DNA of 10,373 nt from DATKYV01 sp035528275. Lineage in GTDB: Bacteria > Acidobacteriota > Terriglobia > UBA7540. This document shows, piece after piece, positions 1 to 7,452 of this stretch (position 1 is its first letter; each line of letters starts with the position of its first letter). The translations under genes and the position numbers were made by a program. Under the pieces are notes generated by a model. It did no database searches. It was not told the origin of the DNA and saw nothing but the letters and a program-made list of their open reading frames with translations. The stretch spans positions 1 to 10,373 of the forward strand of contig DATKYV010000003.1 in NCBI GenBank assembly GCA_035528275.1, written 5' to 3'.

Positions 1-62
1 AGCGTCCCGGCCGCCTCAGAGCTGGCTCCGACGACCCCATCCGCCCTCCGAAATATTGACGG

Positions 63-91
63 TTGACAGGAAACACCCACGAGCGTAAGGT
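63..91 (+). promoter_or_regulatory. Probable sigma-70-type promoter of the M1 peptidase gene
   Basis: A perfect -35 box TTGACA (63-68) is followed after 17 nt by TAAGGT (86-91), a weak -10 that keeps the first two bases and the final T of the consensus. It leaves a leader of about 55 nt before the ATG at 154. Bases 1-62 hold no recognisable gene. Frames on the + strand are open at the left edge for at most about 85 nt, so a gene tail cannot be excluded but is not supported. Confidence 0.5.
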
Positions 92-153
92 GAAGACTAA
101 TAACCGGGCCGTACCGGCATCGTCCGAACCAGACACACCCGCGGGAGGCCCTC

Positions 154-2652
154 ATGGCGCGCGCCATCTGCTTTCTTCTCCTTTTTCTGGCCAGCCAGAT
201 TTCGGGCGGCTATGCGGCTGAATTGGCGACCGCTCCATCCGAAGAACTGTTGCGCGTTTACGCTCAGTTACGCCGCCTCGGCAGCGGCGCCCAGTGGGCT
301 GTAGCCGAGAACGTCATCTGGAAGCGCGACGCGGCCGCGTTTACGTTTCGCGATGGGAAGCTGGTTTTCGCCGCGCCGGTGGAGGGTCATGTTCTCGCCG
401 CGGCGTTCGTAGGGCGCGGAACCTTCGCGCTCGATCCGCCCACTCCGACCGACCAGCGGCAAATCTCGCGCTTTACCAAAAGCCCCAGGCTGGAAGACAA
501 TTTCCGCGAAGCCGTCTTCTTCTTCACCGATGACTCTTGGCCTGAGCTCCAAAAGCTGGTGAGTGTCCGCTCCGAAGGCGGCGACCCGGCGGTGGGCGGC
601 AAAATCGCAGCGGCCCAGGAGCGATTCTCAGAAAACTACAACGACTGGTGGTCCAACCAGCGAAAGGGCAATTTCCAGATGCGTAATCTGGCGGCTCGAA
701 TGCTGGCCGACCTCTCCGACCCCGCCAGCCGCGGCTTTTTCCTCGCCGTGTTTAAAGGTGAACGTTCCGGCGACCTGGTCTTCCACATCAGCTGGAATCG
801 TGACGTCATCCTTCTGCCCTTTTACAACAACGACGAAGAGGTCATGCTGCTCCACTACAACCCCGGCGACTACTATGAGTGGTGGTCAGGTTTTCACCTG
901 AAGGAGGAATATGCTCAAAACCCCCGCCCTGAGCATCGCACGCTCCTCGCCCGCTGCCTCCGGTCGCGCATCGAAGCCGAAGTGGGCAAGGACAAAAAGC
1001 TTTCGGCCGCCGCGGAAATGGAGGCTGAAGTGCCGGGCGGCCCAGCTCGCTTGCTGCCGTTGAACCTCGAAGGAGTTCTGCGCATCAGTTCGGTGGAGGA
1101 TGGGGAAGGGAAGAAACTGGCCTATATCCAGGAGGCCCGCGACCTTGATAACGACCCGTGGGTCATCCTCCCCCAGCCCGCCGAACCGGGACGCACTTAC
1201 CGGTTGAAAATCACTTACCAGGAAGACTCGTCGCGCGACAGCCGGATCGTGAACCAACGAGGCCCGGCTCTCTTTTACGTCACGGCCCGCACTTCCTGGT
1301 TTCCGAGCTTCGGAGCCTTTGACGATCGCACGCAGTTCAGCCTGCGTTTCCGGTCTCCCAAGAAATATACTTTCGTCGGCACGGGCCGCCGAGTCCGTTC
1401 AGAGAAGAGCAAAGAGGCCCTCGAAACCGAATGGGAATCGGATATTCCGTTGGGAGTCGCCGGCTTCAACTACGGCGAATTCGTGGAGAAAAGCCACCAG
1501 GACGACAAACTCACAGTCACGGCCTACACGGGGAAGCAGATTCCCGATGAGCTAGGAAGCATACAGACAGAGCTCAATATGGCGGAACTCGCGGGCGGCC
1601 CTGAGGGTCCGAGGAACCTTGCGGCCCAGTACGGCCTCATGCCGGGGGGCTTCAACACCAGTCATATGGTGGGATATGCCGCGGGGATCAGCTTTCAGGC
1701 TCTGAAACTTTTCGAGTACTACTTTGGAGTGCTGCCCTTCAAGACGATTTCAGTTACCCAGCAGCCGGTCCGAGGATACGGCCAGAGCTGGCCGACCCTG
1801 ATTTTCCTCCCCTATGATTCACTCCTCGACGCGACCACTCGCAACAGCTTGCGCATGCAGGACTCCGCCGAGGCTCGCGAGTTTTACAACCTTGTCGCCG
1901 TGCACGAAATGGCTCACCAGTGGTGGGGGCACGTGGTGGGTTGGAAGACCTATCACGACCAGTGGCTCTCCGAGGGGTTGGCGGAGTTTTCCGCTGCGCT
2001 GTATCTGAAGCGTTTTGAACCCAAGAAGTGGGACAGCTTCTGGGACCTCAAACGCAAGTGGCTGTTCTCAAACAACCGCGCGGGGAGGCGTCCGGTCGAC
2101 GAGGGGCCACTCTGGCTGAACTCCCAGCTCGATTCCTATGCCGAGCCGCGTAATTCCTATTTTCTGACCTACATGAAGGGTGCTTACGTCATGGAAATGT
2201 TGCGGATGATGATGGAAGACCCGCGATCCCAAGAGCCGGACACTCGATTCATCCGCATGATGCGCGACTTCGTCTCGACGTATGCAGGAAAGAACGCTTC
2301 GACCGAGGATTTTCGCCGCGTCGTGGAGAAACACATGGGCGAGCCCATGGACTGGTTCTTCAATGAGTGGGTTTACGGCATGGAGACTCCCCAATACGAC
2401 TTCAAGTGGAACCTCCAGGACACGAACGACGGCAAAACCCTCCTCCGCGTGACTCTGACTCAATCGGGGGTGTCCGATTCCTTCGAGATGCGGGTCCCGC
2501 TATATGTGCAGCTCGATGGGAAGGTACAGCGGCTGGGATTCGCTAAGATTCGCGGCGCGACCACGAGCAACAATGAGATTGTTTTGCCCTTCCATCCCGA
2601 AAAGGTGATGCTCGACGAAAATCGCAGCGTGCTGTGCCAGGTCCGCCAATAG
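154..2652 (+). CDS. Secreted M1-family zinc metallopeptidase (gluzincin) with atypical substrate motif
   Basis: 832-residue peptidase. The start ATG follows GGGAGG (143-148) by 5 nt. Residues 1-22 form a signal peptide: a short basic start, the hydrophobic run ICFLLLFLA, and cleavage near GGYAA. The protein should therefore act in the periplasm or outside the cell. The M1 zinc site is complete: H584-E585-M-A-H588 with the third ligand E607 in WLSEGLAEF, at the standard spacing. Y673 in YMKGAYVMEML fits the family's transition-state tyrosine. The region that normally carries GAMEN, the exopeptidase motif that binds the substrate N-terminus, instead reads RGYGQSWPTLIFL (540-552). Residues about 25-480 would be N-terminal beta domains, and the C-terminal part after about 740 is beta-rich. 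The fold and zinc chemistry are confident. Aminopeptidase activity is less certain because of the altered motif. It appears to be a single-gene transcription unit. Confidence 0.9.
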   Translation: MARAICFLLLFLASQISGGYAAELATAPSEELLRVYAQLRRLGSGAQWAVAENVIWKRDAAAFTFRDGKLVFAAPVEGHVLAAAFVGRGTFALDPPTPTDQRQISRFTKSPRLEDNFREAVFFFTDDSWPELQKLVSVRSEGGDPAVGGKIAAAQERFSENYNDWWSNQRKGNFQMRNLAARMLADLSDPASRGFFLAVFKGERSGDLVFHISWNRDVILLPFYNNDEEVMLLHYNPGDYYEWWSGFHLKEEYAQNPRPEHRTLLARCLRSRIEAEVGKDKKLSAAAEMEAEVPGGPARLLPLNLEGVLRISSVEDGEGKKLAYIQEARDLDNDPWVILPQPAEPGRTYRLKITYQEDSSRDSRIVNQRGPALFYVTARTSWFPSFGAFDDRTQFSLRFRSPKKYTFVGTGRRVRSEKSKEALETEWESDIPLGVAGFNYGEFVEKSHQDDKLTVTAYTGKQIPDELGSIQTELNMAELAGGPEGPRNLAAQYGLMPGGFNTSHMVGYAAGISFQALKLFEYYFGVLPFKTISVTQQPVRGYGQSWPTLIFLPYDSLLDATTRNSLRMQDSAEAREFYNLVAVHEMAHQWWGHVVGWKTYHDQWLSEGLAEFSAALYLKRFEPKKWDSFWDLKRKWLFSNNRAGRRPVDEGPLWLNSQLDSYAEPRNSYFLTYMKGAYVMEMLRMMMEDPRSQEPDTRFIRMMRDFVSTYAGKNASTEDFRRVVEKHMGEPMDWFFNEWVYGMETPQYDFKWNLQDTNDGKTLLRVTLTQSGVSDSFEMRVPLYVQLDGKVQRLGFAKIRGATTSNNEIVLPFHPEKVMLDENRSVLCQVRQ

Positions 2653-2691
2653 GGTCTTGGCGCGGAATCCTGAATCCGCGCCGGGGGACCC
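2652..2691 (+). terminator. Compound hairpin just after the M1 peptidase gene
   Basis: A perfect 8-bp stem GGCGCGGA (2659-2666) / TCCGCGCC (2675-2682) with an 8-nt loop sits inside an outer 5-bp stem GGGTC (2652-2656) / GACCC (2687-2691). It begins at the last base of the stop codon. No clear T-run follows, only ATTTGGGTTT, so it may be a weak intrinsic terminator or a 3'-end stabiliser. The remaining spacer to 2871 shows no convincing promoter or gene. Confidence 0.55.
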
Positions 2692-2871
2692 CGATTTGGG
2701 TTTCGGTCGGCACGGCAGCTATCCTCTCTTAGGCGCGGGGCTCGCAAGGTCCTTCGTGGGCATCGTGCTCGGCACTCCACCCACTCGTGACGCACCTCCA
2801 GTAATTTGCAGGGGGCCCTATCCTCAGGCGACACGAAATGAGAGAATCTGACCGCTGCCCGTCAGCCGCCC

Positions 2872-2879
2872 GAGGAGGT
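2872..2879 (+). promoter_or_regulatory. Strong ribosome-binding site that fixes the arabinofuranosidase start
   Basis: GAGGAGGT lies 3 nt before the ATG at 2883. An in-frame ATG at 2838 has no such site. Starting at 2883 also puts the twin-arginine motif at residues 13-18, where a Tat signal belongs. Confidence 0.8.
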
Positions 2880-2882
2880 CCC

Positions 2883-4496
2883 ATGGATATCGATCTACGG
2901 CGTCCCAAGAGAGTGTGGTCCCGAAGGAAATTCATCCACGGCGCTGGAATCTTGGGACTGGGGCTGGCGGCCCCTCGGCTGGCCGGTGCCACCGGCCGCG
3001 CGCTCATTCCGGAAGCCGCCGAGCCGCCCTTGAAAGCCCGGCTCCTGGTCGATACCGACCGGCGCTTGGGAACGATTGACCCGAAACTTTATGGCAACTT
3101 CATCGAACACCTCGGCCGCTGCATCTACGGCGGCGTTTATGACGAGGGCTCTCCGCTCGCCGACGCCGACGGCCTGCGGAAAGACGTGCTCGAAGCGGCA
3201 CGCAAACAGCGAGTCACACAGCTCCGCTGGCCGGGCGGCAACTTTGTCTCCGGTTACCACTGGGAGGACGGCATTGGCCCCCAGGACTCTCGCCCCGCGC
3301 GATACGACCTGGCGTGGTTCGAGCGCGAGTCGAACCGGTATGGGACGGACGAATTCATTCTCACTTGCCGGAAACTGGGCGCCGAGCCTTATATCTGCGT
3401 GAACATGGGCAGTGGCACACTGCTCGAGGCTTCAAACTGGGTGGAGTACTGCAATCATCCGGGTGGTACATACTTTTCCGACTTGCGCAAGAAAAACGGC
3501 CACCCCGAACCGTACAAGGTCAAGTTGTGGGGGCTGGGCAACGAGATGTACGGCCCCTGGCAGATCGGTCACAAGAACGCCCCGGAGTTCGCCAAGGCGT
3601 CACTGGAATTCGCCAAGGTGATGAAATGGATGGACCCCACCATCAAGCTGGTGGCCTGCGGTAACGGAGACCCCGAATGGGACCGCCCGGTGCTGGAAAT
3701 GGTGGTGAACCGTGTCGACTACATCGCGGCGCATCACTATACGGTGACGGATGACCTCAAGGACTACTACGAGATTGTGGCTTCGACGGCGCAGATGGAA
3801 GCGACCATCCGTTCCTCGGCGCAAACCGCGCAATCCGTTTCGGCGCAGGCGAAGAAATCGCCGCCCCTGGCCGTGGCGTTTGATGAGTGGAACATTCTGA
3901 ACAACTGGTCCGACGGCCAAAAGCGGGACGACGTCCACAAGTTCGAGGTGCCCTACAACCTGCGCGACGCGCTCTGGGTGGCCTCGGCGCTGAACGCCCT
4001 GCAGCGCAACTGCCGCGCGGTGGGGCTGGCGAACTTGGCGCAACTCGTAAATGTTATCGCTCCCATGTCCACGAGCCCGACGGGATTACTGCTTCGGACG
4101 ACTTACTATCCTCTCGAGCTCTACGCCAACCGCTCCGGGGCGATCGCCCTCGATGTCGCGAGCTCGTGCCCGCAGTTCGAGACCAGAAACTTCGGCGAGC
4201 AGCCGTACTTGGACGTCATGGGGACCTACGACGAGGCAAAGCGCCGGATGGCACTCGCCGTGGTGAACCGGCGGAAAGAGGGTGACGTCGTCGGAACTGT
4301 GGAGCTTCTCGGATCGAGCGCCAAAGCCGGCGGACGCGCCTGGGTCATTACCGGCGCCAATCCGGATGCGGCAAATACCTTCGAGAATCCCCGGGCCGTG
4401 ACCACGCAGGAAGCGGCGTTCACCGCCTCGGGTGCCCGGTGGGAATATCGTTTTCCACGCCACTCGATTACTTGGTTGGAGTTCGACCTGGAATAG
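2883..4496 (+). CDS. Tat-exported alpha-L-arabinofuranosidase, GH51 family
   Basis: 537-residue glycoside hydrolase that removes terminal arabinofuranosyl residues from arabinan, arabinoxylan or related hemicelluloses. The N-terminus has a Tat signal: SRRKFI with twin arginines at 14-15, then a hydrophobic stretch GAGILGLGLAA and cleavage near LAGA (about 33-36). Folded export to the periplasm or cell surface is inferred. The mature part opens with the GH51-like IDPKLYGNFIEHLGRCIYGG, followed by the (beta/alpha)8 barrel. The general acid/base is E221 in WGLGNEMYGPW and the nucleophile is E335 in VAFDEWNI, the two signature glutamates of the family. From about residue 380 onward is the C-terminal beta-sandwich. 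Length is typical for bacterial GH51. The next gene starts 5 nt after this stop, so the two are probably cotranscribed. Exact substrate cannot be read from the sequence. Confidence 0.92.
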   Translation: MDIDLRRPKRVWSRRKFIHGAGILGLGLAAPRLAGATGRALIPEAAEPPLKARLLVDTDRRLGTIDPKLYGNFIEHLGRCIYGGVYDEGSPLADADGLRKDVLEAARKQRVTQLRWPGGNFVSGYHWEDGIGPQDSRPARYDLAWFERESNRYGTDEFILTCRKLGAEPYICVNMGSGTLLEASNWVEYCNHPGGTYFSDLRKKNGHPEPYKVKLWGLGNEMYGPWQIGHKNAPEFAKASLEFAKVMKWMDPTIKLVACGNGDPEWDRPVLEMVVNRVDYIAAHHYTVTDDLKDYYEIVASTAQMEATIRSSAQTAQSVSAQAKKSPPLAVAFDEWNILNNWSDGQKRDDVHKFEVPYNLRDALWVASALNALQRNCRAVGLANLAQLVNVIAPMSTSPTGLLLRTTYYPLELYANRSGAIALDVASSCPQFETRNFGEQPYLDVMGTYDEAKRRMALAVVNRRKEGDVVGTVELLGSSAKAGGRAWVITGANPDAANTFENPRAVTTQEAAFTASGARWEYRFPRHSITWLEFDLE

Positions 4497-4501
4497 GGAT
4501 C

Positions 4502-5401
4502 ATGAGAATCCTGGTGACGGGATCAACCGGACTCATCGGCTCAGCGCTGATACCTTTCCTAAGGGCCGGAGGCCACGAAGTGGTCCGCCTTGTCCGCGCG
4601 CAGACTCGCCCGCAGAGTGCCGAGATCCAGTGGGATCCGGCGGCAGGGAAGCTCGACGCTTCCGCGCTGGAAGGCTTTGACGGGGTGGTGCATCTCTCGG
4701 GTGAAAACATCGGTGAAGGAAGATGGACGGCGGCGCGAAAGCAGAGGATCTACGACAGTCGAATCAAGAGCACGCAACTGCTCTCTGAATCGCTCGCTCA
4801 ACTTCGCCAACCTCCCAAGGTGCTGGTGTGCGCTTCGGCGATCGGCTACTACGGCGACCGGGGTGATGAGTTGCTGCGGGAAGACAGCGCCCCGGGCTCG
4901 GGATTCCTCGCTGACCTTTGCCGGAATTGGGAGGCTGCCTGCGAACCGGCGGCCAGGAAAGGCATCCGCGTCGTGAACCTGCGCAACGGCGTCGTCTTGA
5001 GTGGTCGCGGCGGGGCGCTGCCTCGAATGGTGCTCCCCTTTCGCATGTTTGTTGGAGGGAAGGTCGGCTCAGGGAAGCAGTTCCTGAGCTGGATCGCTCT
5101 GGACGATACGGTCGCCGTAATCTTGCACGCCCTCTCGACGGATGCCTTGCAGGGGCCCGTGACCGCTGTGGCGCTGAATCCTGTGACCAATCTCGAGTTC
5201 ACCAAGATCCTGGGCCGTGTCCTCAGGCGTCCCACGGTGTTTCCGGTCCCGGCGTTCATCATAAGGTTGGCCTTTGGGCAGATGGGTGAAGAACTCCTCC
5301 TCGCCAGCCAGCGCGTCGAGCCCACCCGGCTCATGACGAAGGGTTTTGCGTTCCGCTATCCGCAGCTTGAAGGGGCGCTCCGGCACGCGCTGGGGAAATG
5401 A
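4502..5401 (+). CDS. TIGR01777 / YfcH-like NAD(P)-dependent epimerase (SDR39U1 family)
   Basis: 299-residue extended short-chain dehydrogenase/reductase. The N-terminal Rossmann motif is complete: MRILVTGSTGLIGSAL, a TGxxGxxG nucleotide loop at residues 6-13. The family block CASAIGYYGDRGDE carries the catalytic YYG region and is followed by GFLADLCRNWEAACEPA. The C-terminal segment RRPTVFPVPAFIIRLAFGQMGEELLLASQRV matches the DUF1731 domain typical of this subfamily. The start at 4502 is chosen because MRILVTG is the natural Rossmann beginning and AGGGA lies just before it; an in-frame ATG at 4439 would overlap the arabinofuranosidase by 58 nt. The cellular substrate of this widespread cytosolic family is not established. 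Its place 5 nt after a GH51 gene hints at sugar metabolism but may only be chance operon packing. Confidence 0.9.
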   Translation: MRILVTGSTGLIGSALIPFLRAGGHEVVRLVRAQTRPQSAEIQWDPAAGKLDASALEGFDGVVHLSGENIGEGRWTAARKQRIYDSRIKSTQLLSESLAQLRQPPKVLVCASAIGYYGDRGDELLREDSAPGSGFLADLCRNWEAACEPAARKGIRVVNLRNGVVLSGRGGALPRMVLPFRMFVGGKVGSGKQFLSWIALDDTVAVILHALSTDALQGPVTAVALNPVTNLEFTKILGRVLRRPTVFPVPAFIIRLAFGQMGEELLLASQRVEPTRLMTKGFAFRYPQLEGALRHALGK

Positions 5402-5411
5402 TGGACACAGC

Positions 5412-6149
5412 ATGAAGCTCTTCCTTGGTCTTGGTCTCAGCGTGATAGTACTTGCGGCTTTGGTGCGGCAATCTGGAAATCCTGGCGAAGCCAAGCGGTT
5501 CAAATCGCCCGGCGGACGTTACGAAGTTGTTTTTGAGCAAATCGAGCAGCGGAAGTTCTCCGAGGCAGATCTCCAACGCAACGTGGACAACGTCAGTCAC
5601 ATCAGGTACAAGATTAGCTTTTACAGAACAGGTGAGCAGACCCCGATTCGCAGCGCGGAGTATGCCGACGTTTACGGCTGGGACCGAGATTCAAAGCCCG
5701 CTCCTCTCGAGAATCTCTTCAACAGCATTCTCTGGAGCCCCGAGGAGGATTTTGCGGTACTTGACGAAGAAGGTTGGGCCAGCGCCCCGGGACCTCCCGC
5801 CCGCAGAGCCGTGGTGCTAGACCGTGACCTTCCGTGGTCTGTGGTTCCCTTCAGCATGACCGATCTGATTTGGGTGGACGCGCTCAAAGTGATCGGCAAC
5901 TCCTACGCCGATTGTGAATACTCGGTCGTGGAGTTTGATGGGTCAGTAGGGCAGTCTCGCCCCCTTCACGCGGGCAAGAGCCCGCTCGGGTACGAGATCC
6001 GATCAAGTTCGGGGCGAACGGTGCTCATCGGCACAGTTCTCGACAACTGTAGGAGCGAAGAAGATATGCGGCAGTTCGTTTCCGAGTGCCGCCTTCTGGA
6101 CCTGGCTTCCATGCGGGAGAGGGTGGTGCCGTGCGAACCCAAACCGTAG
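5412..6149 (+). CDS. Unrecognised exported or membrane-anchored protein
   Basis: 245-residue protein that I do not recognise. It starts MKLFLGLGLSVIVLAALV, a signal peptide or single N-terminal anchor, followed by a soluble part with mixed alpha/beta character. Around residues 28-40 it reads KSPGGRYEVVFE and near 97-107 ILWSPEEDFAVLDE. Both resemble the 'SPdGry ... WSPd' strands seen in beta-sheet and propeller-like proteins, which is only a hint. Three or four cysteines, including C157 and C239, could form a disulphide outside the cytoplasm. The ATG at 5412 is used because the hydrophobic N-terminus begins there; the frame extends back to 5346 inside the epimerase gene. It lies 10 nt after the epimerase stop, so probably belongs to the same operon. 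Base composition by eye is slightly less GC-rich than its neighbours. Confidence 0.7.
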   Translation: MKLFLGLGLSVIVLAALVRQSGNPGEAKRFKSPGGRYEVVFEQIEQRKFSEADLQRNVDNVSHIRYKISFYRTGEQTPIRSAEYADVYGWDRDSKPAPLENLFNSILWSPEEDFAVLDEEGWASAPGPPARRAVVLDRDLPWSVVPFSMTDLIWVDALKVIGNSYADCEYSVVEFDGSVGQSRPLHAGKSPLGYEIRSSSGRTVLIGTVLDNCRSEEDMRQFVSECRLLDLASMRERVVPCEPKP

Positions 6150-6160
6150 CCCACGCACAT

Positions 6161-6187
6161 CAGGCGTTCGGAGGGCATGAACGCCTG
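6161..6187 (+). terminator. Terminator-like hairpin after the arabinofuranosidase operon
   Basis: A perfect 9-bp stem CAGGCGTTC (6161-6169) / GAACGCCTG (6179-6187) with a 9-nt loop lies 11 nt after the stop of the unrecognised gene. No T-run follows (CGGGGGCG), so intrinsic termination is uncertain. Its position at the 3' end of the three-gene unit favours an end-of-transcript role. Confidence 0.5.
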
Positions 6188-6303
6188 CGGGGGCGCAGCC
6201 AGCACTTCGGAGCTTCAGAAACCGACACCATGTCTGTTTCGCTGCGGGACGGGACTCAAAAGATGATTCTTCCACGTGACAAATGTCAGGACGGGCATGG
6301 AAA

Positions 6304-6332
6304 TTGCTGAAACAAAGGTCAGGTGGTTTAAA
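6304..6332 (+). promoter_or_regulatory. Possible promoter of the cytochrome c gene
   Basis: TTGCTG (6304-6309) and TTTAAA (6327-6332) are separated by 17 nt. The match to the sigma-70 consensus is moderate: 3 of 6 at the -35 and 4 of 6 at the -10. The sequence is locally AT-rich against a GC-rich background. A start near 6339 would place the 6339-6368 hairpin at the very 5' end of the message. Confidence 0.3.
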
Positions 6333-6338
6333 AACGCC

Positions 6339-6368
6339 ACATCGTCCGTCACCTGATGGTGACGATGT
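6339..6368 (+). promoter_or_regulatory. Large hairpin in the cytochrome c leader
   Basis: ACATC (6339-6343) / GATGT (6364-6368) and GTCACC (6348-6353) / GGTGAC (6358-6363) form an 11-bp interrupted stem with a 4-nt bulge and a TGAT loop. It ends 34 nt before the ATG of the cytochrome gene. It could be a 5'-UTR hairpin or, as DNA, a dyad operator. An upstream segment, TCAGGTG (6319-6325), can pair with CACCTGA (6350-6356) and would compete with the inner stem. Confidence 0.4.
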
Positions 6369-6402
6369 TGAGCGGACAGGTTGAACCACGACGGGGGGCC
6401 TA

Positions 6403-6927
6403 ATGAAAGCCAAATACTTGGTCGGACTCATCATATTCGGTCTATCGGTGGGTTTTTTTTGGGCGCAGGAGGAGAAGAAGCCGGCCCAAGAAGCGCCTCC
6501 CGGCGCGACGGCCACCACCCCTGCCGAGCCTGCGGGTCCTCACGTCTTCACGATCTCAGCGGAGGACGCCGCGCGGAAGAACCCGGTGAGATTCACCGAC
6601 GTTTCCGTCGAGCGCGGAAAGAAAATCTACGTCACGCAGTGCGCCATGTGTCACGGGGAGAAGGGTGACGGCAAGGGAGAGATCGTTGAAGAAATGGGGA
6701 TCAAGCCGCCCGATTTTACCAAGCCGGAATCCCTGAAGAACCGCACTGACGGGGAACTGTTTACGATTATTGGTCAGGGGAACACGGTCATGCCGGGCCA
6801 GGGAAAGCGTTTGAGCGACCGGCACCGGTGGCAGATCGTCAATTACCTCCGTTCGCTCGCTGGAGGCAAGCCCGAAAGGGCGACCGGCAAGGAGCCCGAA
6901 GAAAACGTTATCCTGGTTCCCCAATAG
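6403..6927 (+). CDS. Exported monohaem c-type cytochrome
   Basis: 174-residue class I cytochrome c. Residues 1-21 form an uncleaved anchor or signal peptide (YLVGLIIFGLSVGFFWA), then a Pro/Ala-rich linker of about 25 residues (24-47) typical of tethered periplasmic cytochromes. The haem site is C80-A-M-C83-H84 in ERGKKIYVTQCAMCHGEKGDG. M130 in GNTVMPGQG is the likely sixth ligand, and RWQIVNYLRSL (142-152) is the C-terminal helix that packs against the first one. It should carry electrons in the periplasm. The partner oxidase or dehydrogenase is not encoded nearby, so its exact chain is unknown. The start follows GGGGGG (6393-6398) by 4 nt. The gene stands alone, after a structured spacer and convergent with the XRE gene. 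Confidence 0.9.
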   Translation: MKAKYLVGLIIFGLSVGFFWAQEEKKPAQEAPPGATATTPAEPAGPHVFTISAEDAARKNPVRFTDVSVERGKKIYVTQCAMCHGEKGDGKGEIVEEMGIKPPDFTKPESLKNRTDGELFTIIGQGNTVMPGQGKRLSDRHRWQIVNYLRSLAGGKPERATGKEPEENVILVPQ

Positions 6928-6932
6928 CCTGA

Positions 6933-6947
6933 GCGGAAGGAATCCGC
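6933..6947 (+). terminator. Small hairpin after the cytochrome c gene
   Basis: GCGGA (6933-6937) / TCCGC (6943-6947), a 5-bp stem with a 5-nt loop, lies 5 nt after the stop codon. It is short and lacks a T-run, so it is only a weak terminator candidate. Confidence 0.25.
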
Positions 6948-6975
6948 AGCTCGAAACCCTCCGGTCGCCCGCCAG

Positions 6976-6996
6976 CCGTCACCGACCCGGCGACGG
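6976..6996 (-). terminator. Terminator-like hairpin at the 3' end of the XRE gene
   Basis: On the - strand CCGTCGCC / GGTGACGG forms an 8-bp stem with one G-U pair and a 5-nt loop. On the + strand the same position is an A-C mismatch, so the structure favours - strand transcripts. It starts 13 nt after the XRE stop. No T-run follows. Confidence 0.4.
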
Positions 6997-7009
6997 TTCG
7001 CGCCTTCAG

Positions 7010-7447
7010 TCATCGAGTAGCCAGTTTTTTGGCCAGGGCAAGCACAACCTGTCGGTCGGATTCGGTAATCTGGTCGAGCAAGGTCTTCAGCCTCAGCAGA
7101 AAACGCGCATCCTCACCTTCCTTGCCCTCTGATTGCGCCAGCTCTTCGAGGGTTTTTCGCGGGGAAAGACTCGTCGTAGGAGGAGGGTCCTCTCCCGCGT
7201 AGAACAGCCGATACAAGGGGACGCCCAGGGCGGCGGCGAACCGCTCCAGGGTTTCCAGCGAAGGGATGGTGTGGCCGTTCTCCACGCGTGACGTGTAGCA
7301 CCTCAGGAGACCCGTCATTCTTTCGATGTCCCCCTGGGAAAGGTGTTTCTGCTCCCGCAACGTGCGGATTCTTGCACCGATCGACATATCGTGTGCTCCC
7401 ACAGCTCGCTTTTTGGATTTTTGGGCTACCATAGTTTCAGTGTCCAT
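7010..7447 (-). CDS. XRE-family helix-turn-helix transcriptional regulator
   Basis: 145-residue DNA-binding protein. One HTH_3 (Cro/C1-like) domain spans about residues 22-80: IGARIRTLREQKHLSQGDIERMTG is helices 1-2, and LLRCYTSRVENGHTIPS contains the recognition helix and the conserved VENG turn. LETLERFAAALGVPLYRLFYAGE closes the domain. The last about 65 residues are charged, low in recognisable motifs, and probably helical (SLDETLEEL-like, LLRLKTLLDQITESDRQVVLALAKKL), possibly for dimerisation. The ATG at 7447 is supported by GGAG on the - strand, 7 nt upstream; an internal ATG at MSIGARI is an alternative. It lies 152 nt downstream of pyrB in the same direction. Target genes are unknown; similar short regulators are common in Acidobacteriota. 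Confidence 0.85.
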   Translation of the reverse strand: MDTETMVAQKSKKRAVGAHDMSIGARIRTLREQKHLSQGDIERMTGLLRCYTSRVENGHTIPSLETLERFAAALGVPLYRLFYAGEDPPPTTSLSPRKTLEELAQSEGKEGEDARFLLRLKTLLDQITESDRQVVLALAKKLATR

Positions 7448-7452
7448 GGCAA

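Noticed and set aside
2757..2810. Sigma-54 promoter (GGCAC boxes) before the arabinofuranosidase gene
   Set aside because: GGCAC occurs near 2710 and 2770, but no TTGC follows at the required spacing.
4439..4501. Upstream ATG for the epimerase inside the arabinofuranosidase gene
   Set aside because: MRILVTG at 4502 is the canonical Rossmann start and has AGGGA in front; the extension overlaps the previous gene.
6086..6310. 74-codon + strand open frame after the unrecognised gene
   Set aside because: Overlaps the end of that gene and the 6161-6187 hairpin, has no ribosome-binding site and no recognisable sequence.
6003..6518. 171-codon open frame on the - strand spanning the spacer before the cytochrome gene
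   Set aside because: It overlaps two well-supported + strand genes and the structured leader, has Arg/Pro/Ser-rich shadow-type composition and no domain.
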